DNA from: PALSA-693 sp963729695
Lineage (GTDB): Bacteria; Actinomycetota; Acidimicrobiia; Acidimicrobiales; Palsa-688
Assembly: GCA_963729695.1 (NCBI GenBank)
Contig: CAVSOT010000007.1
Location: 930,001 to 994,000, forward strand
Length of the DNA stretch: 64,000 bases
Direction: 5' to 3'
Positions 35,137-43,760 of this stretch are shown here, piece by piece (the stretch's first letter is position 1; each line of letters opens with the position of its first letter). Under the pieces are notes generated by a model. That model had not been told where the DNA came from. It did not search any database and saw only the letters and a program-made list of their open reading frames with translations. The translations under genes and the position numbers were made by a program.

Positions 35137-36564
35137 ATGACGGAACGGCTGCACAACTTCGTGGACGGGGCACCAGTCGAGGCCAAGGAGGGTCGCACCA
35201 CGGCGGTGGTGGACCCGAGCACGGGTACGACCTATGCGGAGGCGCCGCTCTCCGGGCCAGAGGACGTGGACGCGGCGTGCCACGCGGCCGCGACCGCGTT
35301 CGGGGGCTGGCGGGACACCACTCCCTCTGAGCGGAGCAGCCTGCTGTGGCGGTTCGCCGACGCCATCGAGGCCAGGGCGGAGGATTTCGTGGAGGCCGAG
35401 GGACGCAACACCGGAAAGCCGTTGGCGCTCACCCGTTCGGAAGAGATCCCGCCCCTGCTCGATCAGATCCGGTTCTTCGCCGGCGCGGCGCGGGTCCTCG
35501 AGGGGCGCGCCGCGGGCGAGTACATGGCCAACCACACCTCCTGGGTTCGACGGGAGCCCATCGGAGTCGTGGCCCAGGTGACCCCCTGGAACTACCCACT
35601 GATGATGGCCATCTGGAAGATCGCCCCGGCCCTGGCGGCGGGGAACACCGTCGTGCTCAAGCCCTCGGACACCACCCCGGTGACCGCGGTGATGCTGGCC
35701 GAGGTGGCAGGCGAGATCTTTCCTCCAGGGGTGCTCAACGTGATCTGCGGTGACCGCGACACCGGCCGCGCCCTGGTAAGTCACCCGATTCCTCAGATGG
35801 TGGCGATCACGGGAAGCGTCCGGGCCGGCCGGGAGGTGGCGGCTGCTGCGGCCCAGGATCTCAAACGAGTCCACCTCGAACTGGGCGGCAAGGCGCCGGT
35901 GATCGTCTTCGATGACGCCGACGTGGAAAAGGCGGCGAGTGCGATCGCAATCGCCGGCTATTTCAACGCCGGTCAGGATTGCACCGCCGCCACCCGGGTG
36001 CTGGCCGGACCGGGCATCTACGGCGACATGGCGGACGCGCTGGCCGAGCAGGCCCGCGAGACCTCATACGGTGGGCTCGACCAGCCGGACGCGGACTTCG
36101 GTCCGCTCAACAACCTGGCCCAGCTAGAGCGCGTGAGTGGCATGGTGGCCCGGGCGCCCAGCCACGCCAAGGTGCTGGCGGGGGGAGAGGCGCCCGGGGG
36201 ACCGGGTTTCTTTTTCCCGGCCACGGTGGTTTCGGGGGTGGAGCAGGGCGACGAACTCGCCCAGTCGGAGATCTTCGGGCCGGTCATCACCGTGCAGCGT
36301 TTCAGCGATGAGGAACAAGCAGTCGCCTGGGCCAACGGGGTGGAGTATGGGCTGGCGTCGAGCATCTGGACCCAGGACCACGGCCGGGCCATGCGGGTGT
36401 CGCGCCGGCTGGATTTCGGTTGCGTGTGGATCAACACCCATATCCCGCTGGTGGCGGAGATGCCCCACGGCGGTTTCAAGCACTCGGGTTACGGCAAGGA
36501 CCTTTCCATGTACGGGCTGGAGGACTACACCCGCATAAAGCACGTGATGAGCAACATCGAGTAA
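35137..36564 (+). CDS. aldehyde dehydrogenase (gamma-aminobutyraldehyde/betaine-aldehyde type)
   Basis: 475 residues from the ATG at 35137, preceded by GGGGGGAG. NAD(P)-dependent aldehyde dehydrogenase with TPWNYPLMMAIWKIAPALAA, LKPSDTTPVTA, ITGSVRAGREVA, catalytic base Glu248 (HLELGGKAP) and nucleophile Cys282 (GQDCTAATR), then the C-terminal EIFGPVITVQRF. The wording of these motifs matches the group that includes gamma-aminobutyraldehyde dehydrogenases. It would oxidise the aldehyde made by the aminotransferase to the acid. It is followed 36 bases later by an amino acid/amine permease in the same direction. Confidence 0.9.
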   Translation: MTERLHNFVDGAPVEAKEGRTTAVVDPSTGTTYAEAPLSGPEDVDAACHAAATAFGGWRDTTPSERSSLLWRFADAIEARAEDFVEAEGRNTGKPLALTRSEEIPPLLDQIRFFAGAARVLEGRAAGEYMANHTSWVRREPIGVVAQVTPWNYPLMMAIWKIAPALAAGNTVVLKPSDTTPVTAVMLAEVAGEIFPPGVLNVICGDRDTGRALVSHPIPQMVAITGSVRAGREVAAAAAQDLKRVHLELGGKAPVIVFDDADVEKAASAIAIAGYFNAGQDCTAATRVLAGPGIYGDMADALAEQARETSYGGLDQPDADFGPLNNLAQLERVSGMVARAPSHAKVLAGGEAPGGPGFFFPATVVSGVEQGDELAQSEIFGPVITVQRFSDEEQAVAWANGVEYGLASSIWTQDHGRAMRVSRRLDFGCVWINTHIPLVAEMPHGGFKHSGYGKDLSMYGLEDYTRIKHVMSNIE

Positions 36565-36600
36565 CGGGACGAATATCCAGTGAGGGGGGACTTTTAACCA

Positions 36601-38154
36601 ATGACGACAGTCGTCGAAGAACACTCCGGCGCCTACGAACACGGCGAAGACGGCAAGGGCCTCAAGGCCGGAGCCATCGGGCTGTTGTCCAACACCGTGA
36701 TCGCCATCGCCTCGGTGGCCCCTGCCTACAGCCTGGCTGCCGCGCTCGGCTTCGTAGTCCTCGCGGTCGGCCTCCAGTCGCCGATCGTGATGTTGCTGGC
36801 CTTCTTCCCCATGATGTTCATCGCCATCGGGTACCAGCAGCTCAACAAGCCGATGCCCGACTGCGGCACCACCTTCACGTGGGGGACGAAGGCCTTCGGC
36901 CCCTACGTGGGTTGGATGGGCGGGTGGGGGATCATCGCGGCCGACGTGATCGTCATGGCCAACCTGGCCCAGATCGCGGCCAGCTACATGTTCCAGTTGG
37001 TGGGGGCCTACGGCCTGGCGAGCAGCAAGTGGTGGACCCTGGGCGCCGGTATCGCCTGGATCGTGGTCATGGCCCTGATCTGCTACCTCGGTATCGAGAT
37101 CAGTGCCCTCGTCCAGTACGGGCTATTGGCCATCGAGCTCACCATGCTGGTCGTGCTCAGCGTGACGGCTCTCTCGAAGGTGTACGCCGGCAGCGCGCCT
37201 GCCGGCTCGATCCACCCGGCGTGGTCGTGGTTCAACCCCTTCCATCTCTCGTTCGCGGCCCTGACGTCGGGGATGCTTTTTGCCATCTTCATCTACTGGG
37301 GCTGGGACACCGCAGTGTCCGTCAATGAGGAGACCCGCGACAAGAGCCGGGCGCCGGGGTACGCCGCGGTCATTTCTACCGTCGTATTGCTCGTGACGTA
37401 CGTCCTGGTCACCGTCGGGGCGCAGGCCTTCGCCGGCGTCGGCACCAAAGGCATTGGGCTCGGCAACGCCGACAACTCCGGGGACGTGCTCTCGGTGCTC
37501 GGCAACTCGGTGTTCGGGGCACACGGGTTCGGCCACGTGCTGGCCAAGCTGCTCATCCTCATGGTGCTGAGCTCGGCTGCAGCCAGCACGCTGACCACCA
37601 TCCTCCCGACGGCCCGCACGTCGTTGGCGATGGCGGCGTATCGGAGCATCCCGAGAAAGTTCAGCCGCATCCACTCGCGTTTCCTCACCCCCACCTGGTC
37701 GACGGTCGGCATGGCGCTGGTGTCGATCGGCTTCTACGTCCTCTTGACCATCTTGAGCGAGAACGTCCTGGCCGACACCATCTCCGCCATCGGCCTGCTG
37801 ATCGCCTTCTACTACGGGCTGACCGGCTACGAGTGCGTGTGGTGGTTCCGGCGAGACCTGCTGAAGGGCTGGAAGGACTTCCTCCTCAAGGGCTTCCTTC
37901 CGCTGCTCGGGGCCGCCTCGCTGACGTACTTCTTCGCCAAGGGCGTGTGGGATTACTGGAACTACACCTACGGCTTCAGCTACTGGACGCTGCCGTTCTC
38001 GCCCCACTGGAAGATCGGCGGGGTGTTCCTGACCGGAGTTGGTTCCCTGGTGCTCGGCGTCATCCTGATGCTGATATACCGGGTGGTGAGCCCGCCCTTC
38101 TTCAAGGGCGAGGTGCTCAACAAGGAGACCCCGGTCCTGGTCCCCGACGACTAG
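36601..38154 (+). CDS. APC-family amino acid/amine permease
   Basis: 517 residues with about 12 membrane segments. It belongs to the amino acid-polyamine-organocation superfamily: AGAIGLLSNTVIAIASVAPAYS at TM1, GTTFTWGTKAFGPYVGW at TM3, FAIFIYWGWDTAVSVNEET at the TM6 region, and late segments ending ILMLIYRVVSPPFF. Proteins of this type import putrescine, GABA or amino acids by proton symport. It sits between aldehyde dehydrogenase and alanine dehydrogenase genes, 36 and 16 bases away, so a single operon is likely. The ATG at 36601 has an upstream AGGGGGGAC. Confidence 0.9.
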   Translation: MTTVVEEHSGAYEHGEDGKGLKAGAIGLLSNTVIAIASVAPAYSLAAALGFVVLAVGLQSPIVMLLAFFPMMFIAIGYQQLNKPMPDCGTTFTWGTKAFGPYVGWMGGWGIIAADVIVMANLAQIAASYMFQLVGAYGLASSKWWTLGAGIAWIVVMALICYLGIEISALVQYGLLAIELTMLVVLSVTALSKVYAGSAPAGSIHPAWSWFNPFHLSFAALTSGMLFAIFIYWGWDTAVSVNEETRDKSRAPGYAAVISTVVLLVTYVLVTVGAQAFAGVGTKGIGLGNADNSGDVLSVLGNSVFGAHGFGHVLAKLLILMVLSSAAASTLTTILPTARTSLAMAAYRSIPRKFSRIHSRFLTPTWSTVGMALVSIGFYVLLTILSENVLADTISAIGLLIAFYYGLTGYECVWWFRRDLLKGWKDFLLKGFLPLLGAASLTYFFAKGVWDYWNYTYGFSYWTLPFSPHWKIGGVFLTGVGSLVLGVILMLIYRVVSPPFFKGEVLNKETPVLVPDD

Positions 38155-38170
38155 CCACGAGGAGGCCGAC

Positions 38171-39286
38171 GTGAAGGTAGGCGTACCTTCGGAGGTGAAA
38201 AACCACGAGTACCGGGTGGCCTGCACCCCTGCTGGAGTGCACGAGCTGACCCAGCACGGCCACCAGGTACTGGTCGAGCGGGGCGCAGGCGAAGGTTCGT
38301 CCATTCCCGACGCCGACTTCGTCCTCGCCGGCGCCGTGTTGCTGGACACCGCAGACCAGGTGTGGGGCGAGGCGGATCTGGTGTTGAAAGTAAAAGAGCC
38401 GGTGGAGGAGGAGTACCACCGTTTACGTAAGGATCTGGTGCTGTTCACCTACCTGCACCTGGCTGCGTCCCGGGCCTGTACCGAGGCGCTCCTGGCGGCT
38501 GGGACGACCGCCGTCGCCTACGAGACCGTGCAGCTCCCCGACGGCTCCCTCCCGCTGCTGGCTCCCATGTCAGAGGTCGCGGGCCGGATGGCGCCCCAGG
38601 CCGGCGCCCACCATCTCCAACGGGATGGGGGAGGCCGGGGCGTGCTCATGGGGGGCGTATCCGGTGTGTACGCCGCCAAGGTGGTTGTCATCGGGGCGGG
38701 AGTCTCGGGTATGAATGCGGCGGCCATCGCCCTCGGCATGCAGGCCGAGGTGCTCCTGCTCGACCGCAACGTCGCCAAGCTTCGTGAGGCGGATCGCATC
38801 TACCAGGGGCACTGCCAAACCGTTGCCTCCAACGCCTACGAAGTCCAGCGGGCCGTGCTCGACGCCGACCTGGTCATCGGGGCGGTGCTCGTGCCCGGAG
38901 CCAAGGCGCCCAAGCTGGTCAGCAACGAGCTGGTCTCCCGCATGAAGCCCGGATCGGTGCTGGTGGACATCGCCATCGACCAGGGCGGTTGTTTCGAGGA
39001 CTCGCGTCCAACCACGCATGCCGATCCGGTGTACAAAGTGCACAACTCGCTCTTCTACTGCGTGGCCAACATGCCGGGGGCAGTGCCGCACACCTCCACC
39101 CACGCCCTGACCAACGTCACCCTGCCGTACGCCCTCGAGATCGCCAACCGGGGCTGGCGCGACGCCATGCGAGCCGACCCGGTGCTGGCCCATGGGCTCA
39201 ACACTCACGACGGCGTCATCGTCTACCCGTCGGTCGCTGAGGCCCACGGACTACCGGTCGGTTCGCTCGAAGCCATGCTGGCCTAA
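38171..39286 (+). CDS. ald: alanine dehydrogenase
   Basis: 371 residues, the normal length. NAD-dependent L-alanine dehydrogenase converting alanine to pyruvate and ammonium. Key positions are visible: Arg15 in EYRVACTP, Lys in LVLKVKEP, His in FTYLHLAA, the NAD motif VVVIGAGVSGMNAA, and Asp in VDIAIDQGG. The GTG start follows GAGGAGG. As the last gene of the aldehyde dehydrogenase-permease operon it probably recycles the alanine made by the aminotransferase back to pyruvate, releasing nitrogen. A large minisatellite begins about 40 bases after its stop. Confidence 0.95.
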   Translation: MKVGVPSEVKNHEYRVACTPAGVHELTQHGHQVLVERGAGEGSSIPDADFVLAGAVLLDTADQVWGEADLVLKVKEPVEEEYHRLRKDLVLFTYLHLAASRACTEALLAAGTTAVAYETVQLPDGSLPLLAPMSEVAGRMAPQAGAHHLQRDGGGRGVLMGGVSGVYAAKVVVIGAGVSGMNAAAIALGMQAEVLLLDRNVAKLREADRIYQGHCQTVASNAYEVQRAVLDADLVIGAVLVPGAKAPKLVSNELVSRMKPGSVLVDIAIDQGGCFEDSRPTTHADPVYKVHNSLFYCVANMPGAVPHTSTHALTNVTLPYALEIANRGWRDAMRADPVLAHGLNTHDGVIVYPSVAEAHGLPVGSLEAMLA

Positions 39287-39326
39287 GAAGGCCATCCGGG
39301 CGCCCCTCCCGGCTGCCCGACACCCC

Positions 39327-39893
39327 GGGTTGTCCGTCCTCGCCGGGTTGTCCGCCCCGGGGCTGTCCGCCCCCTCGGGTTGTCCGCCCCCTCGGGTTGT
39401 CCGCCCCCTCGGGTTGTCCGCCCCCTCGGGTTGTCCGCCCCCTCGGGTTGTCGGCCCCGCCGGGTTGTCCGCCCCCTCGGGTTGTCGGCCCTCGCCGGGT
39501 TGTCGGCCCTCGCCGGGTTGTCGGCCCTCGCCGGGTTGTCGGCCCTCGCCGGGTTGTCGGCCCTCGCCGGGTTGTCGGCCCTCGCCGGGTTGTCGGCCCT
39601 CGCCGGGTTGTCGGCCCTCGCCGGGTTGTCGGCCCTCGCCGGGTTGTCGGCCCTCGCCGGGTTGTCGGCCCTCGCCGGGTTGTCGGCCCCTCGCCGGGCT
39701 GTCGGCCCCCTCGGGCTGTCCGCCCCCTCGGGCTGTCCGCCCCCTCGGGCTGTCCGCCCCCTCGGGCTGTCGCCCCCTCGGGCTGTCGCCCCCTCGGGCT
39801 GTCGCCCCCTCGGGCTGTCCGCCCCCTCGGGCTGTCCGCCCCCTCGGGCTGTCGCCCCCTCGGGCTGTCGCCCCCTCGGGCTGTCGCCCCCGC
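39327..39893. repeat. minisatellite of 16-19 bp units
   Basis: Tandem array of related units. It starts with about seven 17-bp units (GTTGTCCGCCCCCTCGG), then eleven perfect 18-bp units (GTTGTCGGCCCTCGCCGG, 39481-39678), one 19-bp variant, then 17-bp units GCTGTCCGCCCCCTCGG mixed with 16-bp units GCTGTCGCCCCCTCGG. Unit type changes in blocks, as in slippage-driven expansion. All six frames stay open across it, producing false long frames. Confidence 0.95.
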
Positions 39894-39972
39894 CGCCTCT
39901 CGTTCCCGCGGGCCCCCTTCGGGGCATGGGCTCGAGAACACAAACGCGGCACGGGTCAGCGCGGGAGAGGCA

Positions 39973-40050
39973 ACCCGTGTCACGTTGTTGCCACATACGA
40001 ACACAACGTGACACGGGTGGCCAATTCCGTGTCCAACCGTGTCACGTTGT
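39973..40050. repeat. 16-bp inverted repeat plus a third direct copy
   Basis: ACCCGTGTCACGTTGT (39973-39988) and its exact reverse complement (40003-40018) flank a 14-base spacer, and a third copy ACCGTGTCACGTTGT lies at 40036-40050. The array is directly downstream of the BldC-like gene (which reads leftward). It could be a terminator hairpin, a binding-site cluster or a mobile repeat; no U-tract is adjacent. Confidence 0.8.
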
Positions 40051-40093
40051 GGTTTTCTGGGTGCGGTCCGCTGGTCGGCGGCCGGGTCGCTAC

Positions 40094-40387
40094 TTATCGG
40101 GCCGGTGCCGGATCGTACGGGACGATCTGGCCCCGAGCCCTGGGGTCGGCGCGGATCAAGGCCTCGATCCCCTCCGCCGGGTATCGACGGTGGCCGCCGG
40201 GCGTCCGTACCGACGGGATCTGGCCGCGCTTGGCCCACTCCGATACCGTCCGCTCGGAAACCTGGAACAGCGTCGCCACATCAGAGGTCCGCAAGAGCTG
40301 CCCCTCGAGCGCGTGAGGCACCTGGGATCCGAAAAGGATGCTCAACAGGTGGTGTCGATGGGTGTCCGGCGAATCGTCCTGCATCAT
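40094..40387 (-). CDS. BldC-like helix-turn-helix protein
   Basis: 97 residues. The MerR/excisionase-type winged helix spans about residues 30-80: LLRTSDVATLFQVSERTV, then SEWAKRGQIPSVRTPGGHRRY and EGIEALI. This is the arrangement of the small actinobacterial BldC proteins, which bind head-to-tail on direct repeats and control development or metabolism. An excisionase is the alternative, but no integrase is near. The ATG start is at 40387. It is isolated between a minisatellite and the 11-bp repeat array upstream of coaE. Confidence 0.82.
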   Translation of the reverse strand: MMQDDSPDTHRHHLLSILFGSQVPHALEGQLLRTSDVATLFQVSERTVSEWAKRGQIPSVRTPGGHRRYPAEGIEALIRADPRARGQIVPYDPAPAR

Positions 40388-40590
40388 GGGGGGGTACCTC
40401 GAATCCGCTCGAGATGTCTCAGCCCGTGTCCTGCCGCCTCGGGCTCATCTCCATGTCGAGCATCTCTGGCTGCGTCTGTTCTGGCAATGGCCCTGGCGGG
40501 CCATTGTGGGGCCCGATCGTGACTAGTCACCCTCGGTCGAGGCCAGGTGGAAGCGTGGCATCGGGGGGCGGTGGGGTCGGGCCGGGGCCC

Positions 40591-40690
40591 GAGTGAGCCC
40601 GAGTGAGCCCGAGTGGGCCCCGAGTCGGCCCCGAGTCGGCCCCGAGTCGGCCCCGAGTCGGCCCCGAGTCGGCCCCGAGTGGGCTCAGAG
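40591..40690. repeat. 11-bp tandem repeats upstream of coaE
   Basis: Five perfect copies of GAGTCGGCCCC (40622-40676) preceded by shorter variants (GAGTGAGCCC twice, GAGTGGGCCCC once) and followed by a degenerate copy. The array ends about 22 bases before the coaE start codon. The 40388-40590 part of this gap shows nothing else. Confidence 0.9.
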
Positions 40691-40711
40691 TGGGGGCTAC
40701 CGTGGCAGGCC

Positions 40712-41608
40712 GTGTTGCTCGTGGGTCTCACCGGGGGTATCGGCTCGGGGAAGTCGACAGTTGCGGCCGGTTTGGCCCGTCGGGGCGCCGGCGTGGTCGA
40801 CGCCGACGCCATCGCTCGGGAGATCCTGGAGCCGGAAGGGGCGGCGTACCAGCAGGTGGTGGACCATTTCGGGCCGGGGATCGTCGCCCCGGACGGACGC
40901 ATCGACCGCCCGGCCCTCGCCCGGGCGGTCTTCCACGATCCCGGGGCGCTCGACGCGCTCAACCGGCTCACCCACCCGGTGATCGGCGCCATCATGGCCG
41001 AACGCATGGACGAGGCGGCCGCCGACCATGACGTCGTGGTGCTGGACATTCCGCTGCTGACCATCGCCACCAAGGACCGGTTCCAGTTCGGCGCCATTGT
41101 CGTGGTGGACACTCCCGAGGACGTCGCCGTCGCCCGCCTTATGGAGCAGCGCGGCTTCACCGAGGCGGATGCCTGGGCGCGCGTCCGGGCCCAGATCAGC
41201 CGGGAGGAACGCCGCGGCCTCGCCGATCAGGTGCTGGACAACCGAGCCGACCGGGAGGATCTGGAAGGAGAGATCGACCGGCTGTGGGCGTGGCTCCAGG
41301 ACCGGGCCGCGAGTGCTGGGGCACGCGCCGAAACGACCGGCCCTGGGGTGGCCGGCCCTGGGGTGGCCGGCGCCGATTCGACCGGCCCTGGGGTCGCCGG
41401 CGCCGATTCGACCGGCCCTGGGGTGGCCGGCGCCGATTCGACCAGCCCTGGGGTGGCCGGTGCCGATTCGACCGGCCCTGGGGTGGCCGGTGCCGATGCG
41501 ACCGGCCCAGACGAGGTCGGCCCAGACGAGGCTCGGGCCGATCTGGCTGGGACGGGCCGGTCGCCCATCGACGCCGCTGGCCCCGATGGGGCCGCCTCCC
41601 CGGACTGA
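40712..41608 (+). CDS. coaE: dephospho-CoA kinase with repetitive C-terminal tail
   Basis: 298 residues from the GTG at 40712. The first 200 residues are a normal dephospho-CoA kinase, the last step of CoA synthesis: P-loop GLTGGIGSGKSTVAAGLA, DADAIAREI, the CoA-domain region and VDTPEDVAVARLMEQRG with REERRGLADQVLDN. The remaining 95 or so residues are low-complexity and contain TGPGVAGADS repeats, then an Asp/Glu/Pro/Ala tail. Such a tail is not a standard part of the family. uvrB follows 29 bases later in the same direction, the same order as in mycobacteria. Confidence 0.95.
   Translation: MLLVGLTGGIGSGKSTVAAGLARRGAGVVDADAIAREILEPEGAAYQQVVDHFGPGIVAPDGRIDRPALARAVFHDPGALDALNRLTHPVIGAIMAERMDEAAADHDVVVLDIPLLTIATKDRFQFGAIVVVDTPEDVAVARLMEQRGFTEADAWARVRAQISREERRGLADQVLDNRADREDLEGEIDRLWAWLQDRAASAGARAETTGPGVAGPGVAGADSTGPGVAGADSTGPGVAGADSTSPGVAGADSTGPGVAGADATGPDEVGPDEARADLAGTGRSPIDAAGPDGAASPD
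41351..41500 (+). repeat. five in-frame 30-bp repeats in the coaE tail
   Basis: Five 30-base units beginning ACCGGCCCTGGGGTGGCCGG (first unit GCCGGCCC) encode TGPGVAGADS with minor variants, preceded by a shortened unit. A period divisible by three keeps the frame open. Confidence 0.9.
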
Positions 41609-41637
41609 CCGTCTCAGGGCGCCGGTACCATCGAACC

Positions 41638-43683
41638 ATGCCCGATGTGCAGCTGGCTCGGCAGTTCCAGGTCGTGTCCGACTTTGGCCCGGCGGGGGAC
41701 CAGCCCACGGCGATCGTGCAGCTGTCCGAGGGCGTCACCCGAGGCGACCGCTTCCAGACTCTGCTCGGCATCACGGGCAGCGGCAAGAGCGCGACCATCG
41801 CCTGGACGATCGAGGCGGTGCAGCGCCCCACCCTCATCATCGCTCCCAACAAGTCGCTCGCCGCGCAGTTGGCCAACGAGATGCGGGAGTTCTTTCCCCG
41901 CAACCGGGTGGAGTATTTCGTCAGCTATTACGACTATTACCAGCCGGAGGCATACCTCCCTTCGAGCGACACGTATATCGAAAAGGACAGCTCCATCAAC
42001 GACGAGATCGACCGGCTGCGGCACTCGGCGACCTCGGCGCTGCTGACCCGTCGGGACACCATCGTGGTGGCCTCGGTCAGCTGCATCTACGGCTTGGGCT
42101 CCCCCGAGGAGTACGCGGACCGGATCCTGCACGTGCAGCGGGGTGCGGAGCAGGATCAGCGGGCCATTCTCCGGCGCCTCGTCGACATGCAATACGAGCG
42201 CAACGACGCCAACCTGGTGCGAGGCAAGTTCCGCGTTCGCGGCGACACCATCGAGGTGCATCCGGCCTACGAGGAGCACGCCGTCAGGATCGAGCTGTTC
42301 GGCGACGAGATCGAGCGCATCAGCACGGTCGACACCCTGACGGGGGAGAAGCTGGCCGAACCCGAGGACCTGGTCATCTTCCCCGCCACCCACTACGTCG
42401 CCGGTGACGAGCGGATGCAGCGGGCCATAGGCGGCATCGAGCGCGAGCTCCAGGAGCGCCTGGCCTGGTTCGAAGCCGAAGGCAAGCTGCTCGAAGCCCA
42501 GCGGCTCCGGATGCGTACCTCCTACGACCTGGAGATGCTGGCGGAAGTGGGATCGTGCTCCGGCATCGAAAACTACAGCCGGCACATCGAGGGCCGGCAG
42601 GCCGGCAGTCCACCTCACACGCTCCTCGACTTCTTCCCCGACGATTACCTGCTGGTCATCGACGAGTCGCACCAGACGGTCCCGCAGCTGCACGGCCAAT
42701 ACGAAGGGGACCACTCACGCAAGGAGACCCTCATCGAGCACGGCTTCCGGTTGCCCTCGGCGGCGGACAACCGCCCGTTGCGTTTCGAAGAGTTCTACCA
42801 GCGGGTCAACCAGTGCATATTCCTCTCGGCTACGCCGTCTCCCTACGAGATCCAGCAGTCCACCCAGGTGGTCGAGCAGATCGTGCGCCCGACCGGGTTG
42901 GTAGACCCGGAAGTGACGGTGAAGCCGACCAAGGGCCAGATCGACGACCTGATCAGCCAGATCCGGTCCCGCACCGAGCGGGGCGACCGGGTGCTCGTGA
43001 CGACGCTCACCAAGAAGATGGCGGAGGACCTGACCGACTACCTCCTGGAAATGGGGCTCCGCGTCCGCTACCTGCACTCCAACATCGACACCATCCAGCG
43101 CATTCAGATCCTGCGCGATCTGCGGCTGGGCGAATTCGACGTCCTGGTGGGCATCAATCTCCTCCGGGAGGGCCTCGACCTGCCGGAGGTGTCCCTCGTG
43201 GCCATCCTGGATGCCGACAAGGAGGGGTTCCTGCGGGGCGAGACGTCGCTCATCCAGACCATCGGGCGTGCCGCCCGCAACGTGGACGGCCAGGTGATCA
43301 TGTACGCCGACCGGATGACCGACTCCATGCAGCGGGCCATATCGGAGACCCACCGTCGCCGGGCTGTTCAGCAGGCGTACAACGCCGAGCACGGCATCGA
43401 TCCGCAGACGGTTCGCAAGGCGGTGACCGACATCCTGGTCATGCTGGGGTCACGGGACGGTACCTCGCCGGTCCCCGGCCAGGACCGGCGGAACCGGCGA
43501 CGGGACCGGGCTCGCAGCGACCTCGCCGAGCTCCCCCACGACGAGCTGGCCCGGCTCATCTCGACCCTCGAAGAGGAGATGCGAGAGGCCGCCGCCGACC
43601 TTCGGTTCGAGTACGCGGCCCGCCTCCGGGACGAGATCCAGGACCTCAAAGGCGAGCTCAAGGAGCTCTCCTCCTCGCGCTAG
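41638..43683 (+). CDS. uvrB: UvrABC excinuclease subunit B
   Basis: 681 residues from the ATG at 41638. Nucleotide excision repair helicase-like subunit that receives damaged DNA from UvrA and recruits UvrC. Visible: Walker A GITGSGKSA (Ser where many have Thr), the beta-hairpin region EYFVSYYDYYQPEAYLP, IDESH as Walker B, FLSATPSPYE, GRAARNVDGQVIMYAD as motif VI, and the C-terminal UVR domain (LISTLEEEMREAAADLRFEY) that binds UvrC. Convergent with ndh. Confidence 0.98.
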   Translation: MPDVQLARQFQVVSDFGPAGDQPTAIVQLSEGVTRGDRFQTLLGITGSGKSATIAWTIEAVQRPTLIIAPNKSLAAQLANEMREFFPRNRVEYFVSYYDYYQPEAYLPSSDTYIEKDSSINDEIDRLRHSATSALLTRRDTIVVASVSCIYGLGSPEEYADRILHVQRGAEQDQRAILRRLVDMQYERNDANLVRGKFRVRGDTIEVHPAYEEHAVRIELFGDEIERISTVDTLTGEKLAEPEDLVIFPATHYVAGDERMQRAIGGIERELQERLAWFEAEGKLLEAQRLRMRTSYDLEMLAEVGSCSGIENYSRHIEGRQAGSPPHTLLDFFPDDYLLVIDESHQTVPQLHGQYEGDHSRKETLIEHGFRLPSAADNRPLRFEEFYQRVNQCIFLSATPSPYEIQQSTQVVEQIVRPTGLVDPEVTVKPTKGQIDDLISQIRSRTERGDRVLVTTLTKKMAEDLTDYLLEMGLRVRYLHSNIDTIQRIQILRDLRLGEFDVLVGINLLREGLDLPEVSLVAILDADKEGFLRGETSLIQTIGRAARNVDGQVIMYADRMTDSMQRAISETHRRRAVQQAYNAEHGIDPQTVRKAVTDILVMLGSRDGTSPVPGQDRRNRRRDRARSDLAELPHDELARLISTLEEEMREAAADLRFEYAARLRDEIQDLKGELKELSSSR

Positions 43684-43760
43684 CGGCCGGGCGAGGCGCA
43701 GGCCGCGGTGGGCACCCGGTCGAGGTGGTCGGATCTCGGAGACCGCGCCGGCCTCAAGGG

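Noticed and set aside
39216..40522. Several long open frames of 200-380 residues on both strands
   Set aside because: They arise from stop-free minisatellite units and give only simple repeats such as GEGRQP or LSALAG; the same DNA is open in all frames.
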